The position numbers and the translations under genes are program-made. Source: Qipengyuania nanhaisediminis (lineage in GTDB: Bacteria > Pseudomonadota > Alphaproteobacteria > Sphingomonadales > Sphingomonadaceae). From it: 64,000 nt of DNA. The notes under the pieces are model-generated. The model saw only the letters and a list, made by a program, of their open reading frames with translations, was not told the DNA's origin and did not search any database. Below are positions 1 to 8,399 of the stretch, one piece after another (the first letter of the stretch is position 1; the number at the start of each line of letters is the position of its first letter). The DNA lies in contig NZ_FOWZ01000004.1 in the NCBI RefSeq assembly GCF_900115585.1, positions 1 through 64,000 on the forward strand, given 5' to 3'.

Positions 1-540
1 GGCTCCGCTACGCAGCCCATTGCTTCAACCGCGCTCATGCGCAACAACGCGGTCCGGCTCTAATCCCAGCTGGGGGAAAGCTGGGGGTCACGTCAGGTCT
101 CACGAGCCAGCCGATATTTTTTTGATGGTCCACGGTCACTGCTTCTTGTTTACGTCGCCACGGTCAAATTGTGCTTTTATTGAGCTTGTAAAGTGCGGGC
201 GCGGATCGCGGATTTCCGTTCCAACTAGGGTCACGATTTGCTTGTCCGAGGGGTTCCCTCGGACAAGCTGACCGTGACCGTGAGGCAAGCTAAACTTGAC
301 CGTATGGCTTGTCTCCAGTCCGCAATGCGCCCCTTTTCCGACGCTCGCGTGTTCGTGGCCTTCCCCCGAAAGCTGCTATTAGTTCAACCTTTCATCGAAC
401 GCAGCTTGCGACGCCATGCGGAACCTTTTTCAGTTTTCGATCCAGGCGACTGCCAGCCGACGGGTACGCGCCTGAGGCCGAACCTGATCCTTGCGATTGA
501 TGATTAAATATCATGGGGCCCATTCGACATGGAGTGCAGG
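1..540. other. Gene-poor leading segment
   Basis: No open frame here shows a recognisable domain, and the overlapping frames look like chance. Seen: a short direct repeat (AGCTGGGGG at 68-76 and again at 79-87) and a perfect inverted repeat at 241-267. Base composition is less GC-rich than in the genes that follow. It may be a decayed accessory-region border, but nothing here proves mobility. Confidence 0.4.
241..267. repeat. Perfect 12-bp inverted repeat with 3-nt loop
   Basis: The arms CTTGTCCGAGGG and CCCTCGGACAAG enclose GTT. The stem is too perfect to be ordinary sequence. No T-run follows on either strand, so it is not a standard intrinsic terminator. It could be a recombination or protein-binding site, or part of a repeat family. 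Confidence 0.6.
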
Positions 541-681
541 ATGAAATCTATATTTCACGAGATTCGAGATCGTTGGGGCGCCGAAAGATCAGACATACCT
601 GTTAATTACTTTCCTTTAAGTTTGAGGCTGGAAGAGAAACTGCACGAACCCTTCGAGTTCAGACCTGGTTCAAATGACTGA
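541..681 (+). CDS. Small hypothetical protein (46 aa)
   Basis: A short frame with ATG at 541 and a well-placed ribosome-binding site (GGAG at 531-534, six bases upstream), ending in TGA at 679-681. The predicted peptide starts MKSIFHEIRDRW and is charged, with no signal peptide or membrane segment. No family is recognised. It stands alone between the gene-poor leading segment and the convergent end of the Sel1-repeat cluster. The good Shine-Dalgarno is the only support, so it may be spurious or the relic of a longer gene. Confidence 0.35.
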   Translation: MKSIFHEIRDRWGAERSDIPVNYFPLSLRLEEKLHEPFEFRPGSND

Positions 682-709
682 TTGTCCACGCACTGTCTAA
701 CTCACGGTA

Positions 710-1579
710 CTATCTCGAACTACACTTCGTGACCCAGGCGGCAGGTGTGCCAGGGCCAGCCGGCTCAAGATATTTGTCGCAATGCCTGCCGATAGAGCCA
801 ACCGGCTTGGCTTTGGCTAGGCGAGCCTGTTCTGCTCGGTCGGCAGCTGCACGGTGGGTCCAGCTTCGACCTTGAGCTTCCGAATAGTTTCGATCACGCA
901 ATCGCCGCCGGTACTCGGCATCGACAAGGCGAGTGGCAGCGGGATTGTACTGCCAATACCGCGCTCCGACCATTGCGAGGATTGCGGCATCACTGAACCG
1001 TCTGATCCCGCTCGCGCCGGCATCCACGACGAGACGACCGAGCAGTTCGCCTTTCGGACTGTCGGCGAAAGGATCCTTGCCGTTCGGCATCTGGTACACG
1101 ATGTAATCGGCTACGCTGGGAGCGTCGTCAGTCCGCTCAAGAAGGCTTTGCAACTGCTCGACACTCAGCTCACGCACCAAACGGCCAGCTTCCGAAGTGG
1201 CCGCGACTTGCTCGCGACGCTTCAGATATTTGTCCTCGCACGAGAGCGCAGCCATCATGATCATGCTGGCTAGCTCTTCCGCCCCGTCTTCGTCGTATAT
1301 TTCCTGCCAGTACCCATTGAGCGCAATCGCCGCTTTGGCCTCGCTGATAGAATGGCTCGCCGCGAACTGGTCGAAATGCGCCCACACCTCATCGCTCGTG
1401 ACGCGCAGTACCTCGTCGGAATAGGCTTCCGCCCAAACCAGGGACTTGCCGCACTCATAGATCAGGACAGCTTCCTGCTGTTCCTCGCTCACTTGTGCGG
1501 CCAGAGCGCCAGGCAGGGCAAGAAGCGAACCGATGGCGAGCAACCGCGCGCCTATCCTCAAGGCGCTAGAGCTGGGCAT
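710..1579 (-). CDS. Secreted hypothetical protein, last gene of Sel1-repeat cluster
   Basis: About 289 residues. The ATG at 1579 is preferred over an upstream in-frame GTG/ATG because it overlaps the stop of the preceding gene by 14 bases and puts a signal peptide (ALRIGARLLAIGSLLALPGALAAQ) at the N-terminus. The mature part is alpha-helix rich and acidic, with paired cysteines (YECGKS, LSCEDK) near the start and two more near the C-terminus (RHCDKY, TKCSSR), suggesting disulphides in the periplasm. No family recognised. It is the promoter-distal member of a seven-gene minus-strand run whose other members are also exported. Confidence 0.7.
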   Translation of the reverse strand: MPSSSALRIGARLLAIGSLLALPGALAAQVSEEQQEAVLIYECGKSLVWAEAYSDEVLRVTSDEVWAHFDQFAASHSISEAKAAIALNGYWQEIYDEDGAEELASMIMMAALSCEDKYLKRREQVAATSEAGRLVRELSVEQLQSLLERTDDAPSVADYIVYQMPNGKDPFADSPKGELLGRLVVDAGASGIRRFSDAAILAMVGARYWQYNPAATRLVDAEYRRRLRDRNYSEAQGRSWTHRAAADRAEQARLAKAKPVGSIGRHCDKYLEPAGPGTPAAWVTKCSSR

Positions 1580-1904
1580 TGCATTCCAGGGCACGTTTCT
1601 TGAGCCGTTCAAAGGTGTAGTCCGCCCCCATCTTCCGCTCCATCCGCTTGTATTTGGCTTGCGCCATTTCGAGATAGGGACGCGCTTCGAGGCCGGTGCC
1701 CTGGCTCACCTGGGAGACGATGGAATCCCACGTTTCCGCGCCGTACTCTAACGCAATGCCCTCGCGCTCAACCTGATAAATAACATATCCGCATTCGGCG
1801 ATCTGGCGCATGGATTTTTCGTTTTCACTCTCCTTTGCAGCCAGCGGCGATGTGGCGATGCTCGCGATTGCAAGCGCAGCGACTGAGAATGATGATTTAT
1901 TCAT
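1566..1904 (-). CDS. Small secreted hypothetical protein (112 aa)
   Basis: The start is placed at the ATG at 1904 (MNKSSFSVAALAIASIATS), which gives a clean signal peptide ending near AKES. The longer frame to 1967 would add a non-secretory N-terminal tail inside the upstream gene. The mature protein has two cysteines (AECGYV, LECNAQ) and a helical C-terminal half (KYKRMERKMG). It lies 26 bases after the Sel1 gene at 1931-2986 and overlaps the next gene by 14 bases, so all are probably co-transcribed. No family recognised. Confidence 0.65.
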   Translation of the reverse strand: MNKSSFSVAALAIASIATSPLAAKESENEKSMRQIAECGYVIYQVEREGIALEYGAETWDSIVSQVSQGTGLEARPYLEMAQAKYKRMERKMGADYTFERLKKRALECNAQL

Positions 1905-1930
1905 GGTCTCTTCCTTGTTTGAGAGTTCGA

Positions 1931-2986
1931 TCAATCCGATGCCGATAGGCCGGACAACGTGCCGCATCCGGGAGCGTACCCGAGATCGCAGGCTTTACGC
2001 GCAAGATTGGCGGCAATCCGTCGATCCAACGCAACCCCTTCGCCCGCCATGCGCATATCGGCCGCGATGAAGCAGGCACCGCCGCTCTTGTGGTTGCATC
2101 CTTTGAGCGCGAGATCGTATGCGCCCTCAAGGTTTTGGGGCACGCCGCGACCTTCACGCAATTGCCTCGCAGCGTTCGAGCAACCAGCGCCGTCCAGCCC
2201 GTCGCAAGCCGCTGTGAATGCACCCAGCGCCGGTTCGCGCCAGCTTTCGCCCTCGCCGCGATCTGCCAGCTGCATCCACATGATACCCAGATCGTTGCAG
2301 GCGGTGGCGATCTTGCCATCGCAGGCCATCTTCAAGTACCTGCGCGCCGATGCCTCGTCCGCATCATGCGCCAGCCCGTCGCGGGCCATGACACCGATAT
2401 TGGCGCAGGCCTGCCACTGCTCGGCTGCACAGGCGCGCTCGAGCAGGGTATATCCGCTCTTGGGGTCGGATGGCCCTCCTGTGCCGGTGGCGAGTAAGGC
2501 GCCGGCCTGGCCACAGGCGTCCATCGCCCCCATATCGCATGCTTGAAGATAGAGTTTGCGGGCAACCGTGAGCTTGGCGGGATCGATTTTTCCGCCCAGG
2601 GTTGCAACCCGTGCGAGAACATTTGCCTGCCAGCTGCATCCCTGACCCGATCCGGCTTCGCAAAGGATGCCGGATATCTGCGCGGCGATGACCAGTTCCT
2701 GAGGACCGCCGCGCCCTTCCAGCAACATCGGGACGAGCAGGTGGCAAGCCTGTGCGTTGCCGAGGTCGCATCCCTGGGCGAACATTTCGCGCGCTTTGAT
2801 CGCGCGCTCCTCACCCGACAGTCTGGCGAAGATCCGCCCTGCACTGAGACAGGCATTCTGGTTGCCATCGAAACACGATCGTTCGATCTTCGATCGCTCG
2901 GTGTCAGGGGCGTTGCCGGCCTGCGCGGGAGGGCCAAAAGCCAAAGCGCCGAATGCCAGCAGGATTGCCAGGAAATTTCGCGTCAT
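1931..2986 (-). CDS. Secreted cysteine-rich Sel1-like repeat protein
   Basis: 351 residues from the ATG at 2986, which shares an ATGA overlap with the upstream stop. A signal peptide (FLAILLAFGALAFGPPAQAG) precedes about seven helical repeats with the pattern A-x-x-C-x-x-G-x-x-x-A-C, for example FAQGCDLGNAQACH, YLQACDMGAMDACG and ARKACDLGYAPGCG. These resemble the disulphide-linked Sel1/SLR repeats of Helicobacter Hcp proteins. Such solenoids usually mediate protein-protein contacts, and the signal peptide places it in the periplasm or outside. It is one of three such proteins in the cluster. The partner is unknown. Confidence 0.8.
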   Translation of the reverse strand: MTRNFLAILLAFGALAFGPPAQAGNAPDTERSKIERSCFDGNQNACLSAGRIFARLSGEERAIKAREMFAQGCDLGNAQACHLLVPMLLEGRGGPQELVIAAQISGILCEAGSGQGCSWQANVLARVATLGGKIDPAKLTVARKLYLQACDMGAMDACGQAGALLATGTGGPSDPKSGYTLLERACAAEQWQACANIGVMARDGLAHDADEASARRYLKMACDGKIATACNDLGIMWMQLADRGEGESWREPALGAFTAACDGLDGAGCSNAARQLREGRGVPQNLEGAYDLALKGCNHKSGGACFIAADMRMAGEGVALDRRIAANLARKACDLGYAPGCGTLSGLSASD

Positions 2987-4215
2987 CGGTCGTCCCTCGT
3001 GGCTATCGGAGCGTTCGACCACTCCAATGAGGACCGGATGTCATCCAAGCTGATTTCCTTGGTCGAAGCGTCCTTTCCTATCTCCAGGAAACTCGCCCAA
3101 TCCTTGCCATCGATGCGATAGGCGATGGTCATCGTCAGCTCGTCATTGAGCTTTGCGAGCTTCCCTTGCGCGTCGGCGGGAAGGGCGAATTTCGAAGATG
3201 CGGTAAAGTTGCCGGTTCCCTGGCCGCCAAGTTTGGTCAGCGGATAGGACTGTCCGTTCGAAATCCGCAATTCAATCGCATCGAAATTGCCGTCCATGCG
3301 TGCCGTCATTCGTCCGGCCCTGGAGAGGTACATTTTGCCCCCGGCCGAATAGGTGCCTGGTCGGGAAAGCATGAAGAGGGCTACGTCCACATCACTCGTG
3401 TCGAGGACGCGATAGGCAATGACGCCGGTTCCGGTCGGGTACCGGCTGAAGCCGCCACGCCGCGATCTCCAGATACCGAAATCATCAGACACAGGGTCGC
3501 TAACGATATCCGACCCGACCGAGGTGAAAACCTGCTTCTTGCCAGGCTTGCCTTTCTGCAAAAACAGATGGTTGTCCTCGGTGTGACGCAATTGCTCGTA
3601 CCCTGCCTGCATCAATTCCGAGGACTGCCGTTTGACGCACTCTTCATCGATCATGGCAGCAAGTTCACCTTGCAGCGCTTCGAATTCTGCCTTGTTCGGA
3701 GCCTTGTCGTATTTGGAAACCGCTGCGGTCGCAGCATAGCCCCATTCATTCCTGCTCAGGGCGGGGCCTCCCCATGCCACGCGGCAGTCCTTGGGTTCGA
3801 TCGAGACCTCGAGCGGCGCGGCGATCAGCGCTTCGGCCAGTAGTTCGCTCTTGTCGATAATCGACCACGCCTCGGCATTATCGGCTCTTTTGATACAACC
3901 GTTCCAAGCCTGCTTCGCCTTGTCGAAAGGGCGCATTTGCTCGAGCTGCTCGTCAGTCGCGACCGCTCTCAGCTTGCTGCGGAACATGCTGTGCAGGAGC
4001 CAAAGGGCGCGATAGTTTCCGATAGTGAAGAGATCGCAGCTCTCGTTCGCGCCGAGGCTGTAATCGACCATGCGGTACATGTTTACGAAACTCTGGACCT
4101 GTTGGGCTTGAGTGGCTTGCTGTTGGTCCTGTGCATGTACTGTCTGCGAAACCAAGGTGCAGGACAGAGCGGCGATCAAGGCGGTCGCTTTCATTCGGGC
4201 AGGAAAAAAAGTCAT
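2983..4215 (-). CDS. Secreted hypothetical protein (410 aa)
   Basis: The start at 4215 forms an ATGA overlap with the stop of the preceding gene. A slightly later in-frame ATG (MKATALIAALSC) could also be used. A signal peptide ends near VHAQDQQ. The first half is helical with four or so cysteines (ESCDLF, NGCIKR, KDCRVA, EECVKR). The second half is beta-rich (DVDVALFMLSRPGTYSAGG, GNFDAIELRISNG), suggesting a C-terminal beta-sandwich. No family recognised. It belongs to the coupled run of exported proteins. Confidence 0.7.
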   Translation of the reverse strand: MTFFPARMKATALIAALSCTLVSQTVHAQDQQQATQAQQVQSFVNMYRMVDYSLGANESCDLFTIGNYRALWLLHSMFRSKLRAVATDEQLEQMRPFDKAKQAWNGCIKRADNAEAWSIIDKSELLAEALIAAPLEVSIEPKDCRVAWGGPALSRNEWGYAATAAVSKYDKAPNKAEFEALQGELAAMIDEECVKRQSSELMQAGYEQLRHTEDNHLFLQKGKPGKKQVFTSVGSDIVSDPVSDDFGIWRSRRGGFSRYPTGTGVIAYRVLDTSDVDVALFMLSRPGTYSAGGKMYLSRAGRMTARMDGNFDAIELRISNGQSYPLTKLGGQGTGNFTASSKFALPADAQGKLAKLNDELTMTIAYRIDGKDWASFLEIGKDASTKEISLDDIRSSLEWSNAPIATRDDR

Positions 4216-4694
4216 TTGTCTTGGCCCTCGCAATCGCCGATCCGTTTCATATTGAGCCGGCTGATCATGGTAGCACCCACCGTGTTGCCACCGCCGCTTA
4301 GAACCTGGACCCCGAAAGCTTTCTTGCCATCGCCGGATACTTCGATGGTCAGATTACCTGTCATCGTCATGGTCGGGTGGGGACAAGAGAGACGTGCCTC
4401 GAACTTCCTTCCGGTTTGCGTCGCATCCGAGATCCGACAATTCGGAGCAAGCATAGCGGGCTGAAGCGTCGCCTTGTCCGGTCCCAGGCACATCGTGTTC
4501 GATTGAATCACACGATTCTCATCCACACTGCGATGACCGTCCTTGGCGGTGCTGTCGCTGAACGTAGCGCCTCCTTCGCGTACGAGTTCGATTTCCCATT
4601 CGCCGGGCACGATAGTCAGCGCTGCATCCGCTGCGGCGAGCGAACCAGCCGACAGAAGCAAAACTGCCGCCAACGGCTTCTTCATGTGTATCAT
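4212..4694 (-). CDS. Small secreted protein, DUF3617-like
   Basis: 160 residues starting MIHMKKPLAAVLLLSAGSLA, with a signal peptide. The first mature strand, LTIVPGEWEIELV, plus a conserved-looking CLGPDK, CRISDA, LSCPHP and FEARLSC arrangement, resembles DUF3617 periplasmic proteins (PGLWE...C...C). The assignment is by pattern only. ATGA overlaps couple it to the genes on both sides. The role is unknown, but its position inside the Sel1-repeat cluster suggests a shared envelope function. Confidence 0.65.
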   Translation of the reverse strand: MIHMKKPLAAVLLLSAGSLAAADAALTIVPGEWEIELVREGGATFSDSTAKDGHRSVDENRVIQSNTMCLGPDKATLQPAMLAPNCRISDATQTGRKFEARLSCPHPTMTMTGNLTIEVSGDGKKAFGVQVLSGGGNTVGATMISRLNMKRIGDCEGQDK

Positions 4695-5542
4695 TCATCG
4701 TCTCCTGACAGGGCTCCGCCGTTCGCTTCGGCATGAACCGTCCTGGCAGCTCCGACGGATTTGCTTTCGGTAAAGGTGACGGAGCTAACCCTTAGGCCGT
4801 GATCAGATTGCTCGAAATCCAGCACGACCACTCCGCCGATCGCGCAGCAACCCGCATCATCGTCGCGGCGCACCGGTGCGAAGGCGGTCATCTCATGGAA
4901 ATTGAAACTGACGGGTGAGGCTGTCGAGAATTCGGGTGGCAGCAGCTGGTCGGCCTGCTTCAAAAGCGATGCCGCAGCGGTCCAGTTCCAGCCCTCTCCC
5001 CTCGTGAAGAATACGAGATCGGAATTCCCCAGGGCTCGGTTCACCGCCGGAATATGCAGGAGGAACCGACTGTTCTCGCCATCATCTGCACCATGAACCG
5101 CAATAGGTGCATCGAGGTAGCCATCGACCTGCCGGGACGACAGCAGATAGAAAAAAGTTTCCCGATGCTCCGCCAACACCAGCATTTCGGTGCGAGGACC
5201 GTCCACTGGTTGCAGGTGGAGCACTTGCCAATACAGGTCTGGCACGATTCCGAAAGCACCGATGCGCCCGCTCGAAGCCACACGGCATGCAGCTTCGGTT
5301 TCATAAAGGCAGCGCTCGGCAAAGTCCGCCGGTTCGGCGTCTTCCACCCGCACCGCCCGTTCGATCGTCTCGTCGTCGCACCCGCTCATATAGCCACCGT
5401 CCGGGCAGACGAGGGCGTGGTTCGGGAATTCGTCGACCTCTTCGTGCGGTGCCGCCTTTCCTGCGGCTGGTTTTGCCGCTGCGAGTCCCAACAGGATCCC
5501 GCCTGCAAGCGAAAACACCATCGGTGAGTGTACCGAGGTCAT
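4691..5542 (-). CDS. Secreted hypothetical protein (283 aa)
   Basis: It has an N-terminal signal peptide (MVFSLAGGILLGLAAAKPAAG). Cysteines follow at VCPDGG, SGCDDE, RCLYET, EAACRV and a vicinal pair in AGCCAIGG. The remainder looks beta-rich (YWQVLHLQPVDGPRTEMLVLAE, CCAIGGVVVLDFEQ). No family recognised. The gene starts three bases after the upstream Sel1 gene ends and finishes with an ATGA overlap into the DUF3617-like gene, so translational coupling is likely. Confidence 0.65.
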   Translation of the reverse strand: MTSVHSPMVFSLAGGILLGLAAAKPAAGKAAPHEEVDEFPNHALVCPDGGYMSGCDDETIERAVRVEDAEPADFAERCLYETEAACRVASSGRIGAFGIVPDLYWQVLHLQPVDGPRTEMLVLAEHRETFFYLLSSRQVDGYLDAPIAVHGADDGENSRFLLHIPAVNRALGNSDLVFFTRGEGWNWTAAASLLKQADQLLPPEFSTASPVSFNFHEMTAFAPVRRDDDAGCCAIGGVVVLDFEQSDHGLRVSSVTFTESKSVGAARTVHAEANGGALSGDDE

Positions 5543-5545
5543 GGA

Positions 5546-6634
5546 TCAGCGTTTCCCTGAGGTGCATGACGACGTGTCGCCAAGCCTGCATGCCCTGCGA
5601 AGAGCCTCTGCTGCAGCGATGCCAGCAGCTGTTCCCGTTTCGCTTTCGCCCGCGATACGTGCGAGCGTTGCACAGGCCTTGGGCGACCCCAGTTCGCAGG
5701 CATGGGCGACGAGCGAAACTGCGCGCTTCTCATCGATCCGCCCACCGATGCCTTTCTTGTGCATGACACCGAATGCGAAGCAGGCCTTGGCGACGAATGC
5801 ATCGCAGCCGTAGCGCATATAGCGATAGGCTGCGCCTGGATCTCGGGCGCTCTCCGGCCCTTGGGAATAATAGAGGCCAAGGTCAGCGCAGGCTATCCCG
5901 ACGCGTTCGTCGCACGCTGCCGACAATGCATTTAATTGGCGCTTTGCATCCACTCCGGCTGTTTCTTCCATAAGCGGTTCGAGCAGGGCGTCGCATCCAC
6001 CAGCCCAGCCGGTCGCACACAGGAGGTCGTTGCGGTGAAATGTTTCATCGCTGGATCGCGTGCCCCCAGGAAGCATGGCTGCGCCCCTGCAGTGCGTGGA
6101 GACTTCCTTCTTACAGGCGCGCAAGCCGTAGGCTTTGACGGCGACAAGATCGATGCCTGGCTCTTCTACCTCCCCAAGCAACTGGGCAGCATCGACGCAG
6201 GCCTTTTCGCCTCCGGGATGACGGCACTCTTCGCCCATCGCCAGCAAGGCAAAGGTCATGACCCCATCGGGTTCGGTGGAATTCGCGCGGGACAGAGGCC
6301 CGAGCGCCATTCCCGTAAACTTGCAGGCCACATCGTCGCCCGCCCTGCAAGCCCTCGCAAACATCCGCGCGGCCCTGATGTGATCCTTCTCGTTGCTGGC
6401 CGTTTCGTGTTCGATCTGGCCGGCCATGGTGCAGGCAGCCGGCAGGCCCATGTCGCAGGCCTGGCCGAACATCGAGAGGGCCGCCAGACGTTCGCCTGCG
6501 GCGTCATATGCGAGGCCGCCTCGATGGATTTCAATCACGGGGTTATCGTAAGTAGCTTCAGCGATGGCGGGCTTCGCGGCAAGACCAACTATTGCGATGA
6601 AGCAAGTGAGGGCGAAATTCATCCGGGGGACCAC
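5546..6634 (-). CDS. Secreted cysteine-rich Sel1-like repeat protein
   Basis: 362 residues. The GTG at 6634 is chosen over the ATG at 6622 because a strong AAGGAGGG lies eight bases upstream of the GTG and one base separates it from the previous stop. A signal peptide (ALTCFIAIVGLAAKPAIA) is followed by repeated units such as FGQACDMGLPAACT, FARACRAGDDVACK, MRYGCDAFVAKACF and VAHACELGSPKACA, each with a cysteine pair typical of Hcp-type Sel1 repeats. It is probably a rigid disulphide-stabilised solenoid in the periplasm. It is paralogous in design, though not close in sequence, to the product of 1931-2986. Confidence 0.8.
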   Translation of the reverse strand: MVPRMNFALTCFIAIVGLAAKPAIAEATYDNPVIEIHRGGLAYDAAGERLAALSMFGQACDMGLPAACTMAGQIEHETASNEKDHIRAARMFARACRAGDDVACKFTGMALGPLSRANSTEPDGVMTFALLAMGEECRHPGGEKACVDAAQLLGEVEEPGIDLVAVKAYGLRACKKEVSTHCRGAAMLPGGTRSSDETFHRNDLLCATGWAGGCDALLEPLMEETAGVDAKRQLNALSAACDERVGIACADLGLYYSQGPESARDPGAAYRYMRYGCDAFVAKACFAFGVMHKKGIGGRIDEKRAVSLVAHACELGSPKACATLARIAGESETGTAAGIAAAEALRRACRLGDTSSCTSGKR

Positions 6635-6635
6635 G

Positions 6636-7382
6636 TTATACGCCCTCCTTCTTCATGTCGGTCGCTCTGAGGCATCCCTCTGTGTAGAGTTGCCGACAAG
6701 CGGCCATGTATCCCTCGTACGCCTTCGCCCTGTCCGGCTGAGTAACCCCGCGGCCATCTTCGATCATCCTGGCGGCCCTGAAGCAATTGCGGCCGCCGTA
6801 CTTCTTCTGGCAAAGCTCGACGTAGATCCCCAAAGCGCCGGGATCATCGACAGGACCGCCTTCGCCATTGAGCAGAGCGTCCGCATAATTCTGGCAGGCT
6901 TTCAACAGGCCTTGGTCACAGGCTATGAGGAAGGCCCTGCGCCCTTCGGCCATGTCGACGCCGCCGCCTTCACCGGTCATGGCCATCACGCCATAGTTCT
7001 GGCAGGCAACGTCATCGGCATCTTCGAAGCACAGGGCCTGCAAAATCGCGCGCGCGCCTGCGGCATCGCCTAACTTGGAGAGCCGATCGGCATCCGCATA
7101 CAGATCACGGATACGTTTTTCGTCGGCCGGGAATTCGCAGGGTTCGCCGCGCTCTACCCTCGCATGCTGTTCATCGGCCCAGCGGGATTCCTCTTCGCTC
7201 ACGACACGACCGCCTGGTCCCCCCATCCGGCTCAGCATGATCTCGGCGTAAAGAAACTCGCATTGCTGTTCTGGGGTAGACCTTTTGATTGTCTGTCCCA
7301 TGACCGGTCCCGAAATCATAAGGCCCGACATGGCGAATGCGACGCCAGACAGAATTCCGGTTCGGAGAAAATAAGAACGCAT
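6636..7382 (-). CDS. Secreted Sel1-like repeat protein, first gene of cluster
   Basis: 248 residues beginning MRSYFLRTGILSGVAFAMSG, with a signal peptide ending near VMGQT. A first region with cysteines (EQQCEF, GEPCEF) leads into three or four Sel1-like units (QALCFEDADDVACQNYG, LIACDQGLLKACQNYA, VELCQKKYGGRNCF, MAACRQLYTEGCL). It heads the seven-gene minus-strand run. Its promoter must lie in 7383-7715, back-to-back with that of the two-component/CHAT operon, so common control by that two-component system is a reasonable inference. Confidence 0.75.
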   Translation of the reverse strand: MRSYFLRTGILSGVAFAMSGLMISGPVMGQTIKRSTPEQQCEFLYAEIMLSRMGGPGGRVVSEEESRWADEQHARVERGEPCEFPADEKRIRDLYADADRLSKLGDAAGARAILQALCFEDADDVACQNYGVMAMTGEGGGVDMAEGRRAFLIACDQGLLKACQNYADALLNGEGGPVDDPGALGIYVELCQKKYGGRNCFRAARMIEDGRGVTQPDRAKAYEGYMAACRQLYTEGCLRATDMKKEGV

Positions 7383-7715
7383 GCGACCCCCCGCCTCAAA
7401 TGACGGCCCTTGGCTACGCCTGACGAGGCGAATGCGTAATGCACGTTTGCTGATAGAAAGATGACAATGACTGTTAGAGGTGTGCGCTCACCCCAGTCGC
7501 GGAGGGTCGCCGGATCTCTTAACAGGACTTGTCACAGGATTGGATGCGCAAACCTGCTAGGCCTTCTTTTGCGACCCGGCGGGCTTGCCCGCACACCTAC
7601 GGACCTCTCCTAACCTGGGAGAGGTCCGATTTTTCGGTTGCGCCATGAATGATGCAAACCGAAGAATGGGGGCAGCGGGATTTTGGACAGCGGCGAAGCT
7701 GGTGAGGTGGTGTAG
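7383..7715. other. Divergent intergenic region with candidate RNA
   Basis: 333 bases between the Sel1 cluster (minus) and the response-regulator operon (plus). They must hold both promoters. The right half carries a small GC-rich stem (GCGGGCTTGCCCGC, about 7579-7592) and a plus-strand intrinsic terminator at 7601-7634. No plus-strand gene precedes that terminator, so a short RNA may be transcribed from within the region. No clear -35/-10 pair could be fixed by eye. Confidence 0.4.
7601..7634 (+). terminator. Intrinsic terminator without an upstream gene
   Basis: GGACCTCTCC (7601-7610) pairs perfectly with GGAGAGGTCC (7618-7627) across a seven-base loop and is followed by GATTTTT. The shape is that of a rho-independent terminator reading rightward. 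The only transcript it could end starts inside the intergenic region, so it marks either a small RNA or a leader that attenuates the 7716 operon. Confidence 0.7.
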
Positions 7716-8399
7716 ATGAAATTACTCTATATCGAAGACGATGCGCGCGCTGCCGCCGAGATGAGCGATATTGTCCGCGAGCAGGGGGACACCCTTGCCG
7801 TGGAGAGCAATGGCGCCGACGGATTGAGACGTGCCGGACTGGAATCTTTCGATGTCATCATCCTCGACAGGATGCTCGGCGATGCCGATGGACTCGAACT
7901 GATAAAACGCCTGCGCGGCATCGGGGTAAGTACGCCAATCCTGATGTTGAGCGCTCTTGGCCGGACAAGCGACCGCGCAGAGGGGCTCGAGGCGGGCGCA
8001 GACGACTATCTCGCTAAGCCTTTCGAACCTATCGAACTGATCGCGCGAGTTCGGGCGCTTAACCGACGCGCTTCCGGTCGCGAACACAGCGCGGTCATCC
8101 TCTTCGGTACATTCGAGTGTCACGTAAAAGCCCGCACAGCATTTCGCGACAACCAGCACATCGGTCTTAGCCCTCGCGAATTCGAGTTGTTTCGGTACTT
8201 CATGGAAAATGCGGGCGAGGTCGTGACCCGCGAGATGCTACTGCGCGATGTGTGGAATATGTCATTCGATCCGCAGACCAATGTGGTCGACGTCAATATC
8301 GGGCGATTGCGACGCAAGCTTGAAGATGGCTTCGATAGCCCGGCGCTGGAGACAGTCTGGGGTACCGGATATCGCCTGTTGCAGGGACGCGCATCATAA
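7716..8399 (+). CDS. OmpR/PhoB-family response regulator
   Basis: 227 residues. The receiver domain (about 1-118) shows the acidic pair E7/D8-D9, the phospho-acceptor D51 in VIILDRMLGD, a conserved Ser in LMLSALG and Lys in DDYLAKPF. The C-terminal winged helix has the typical LSPREFELFRYFMENAGEVVTREMLL ... NVVDVNIGRLRRKLE ... GTGYRL pattern. It is the first gene of an operon with a histidine kinase, a lipoprotein and a TPR-CHAT protein, and very likely controls these and perhaps the divergent Sel1 cluster. QseB/TctD-like by general resemblance; the signal is unknown. Confidence 0.92.
   Translation: MKLLYIEDDARAAAEMSDIVREQGDTLAVESNGADGLRRAGLESFDVIILDRMLGDADGLELIKRLRGIGVSTPILMLSALGRTSDRAEGLEAGADDYLAKPFEPIELIARVRALNRRASGREHSAVILFGTFECHVKARTAFRDNQHIGLSPREFELFRYFMENAGEVVTREMLLRDVWNMSFDPQTNVVDVNIGRLRRKLEDGFDSPALETVWGTGYRLLQGRAS

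Noticed and set aside
20..507. Three short plus-strand frames at the window start
   Set aside because: They overlap each other, cross the perfect inverted repeat and have no ribosome-binding site or domain.
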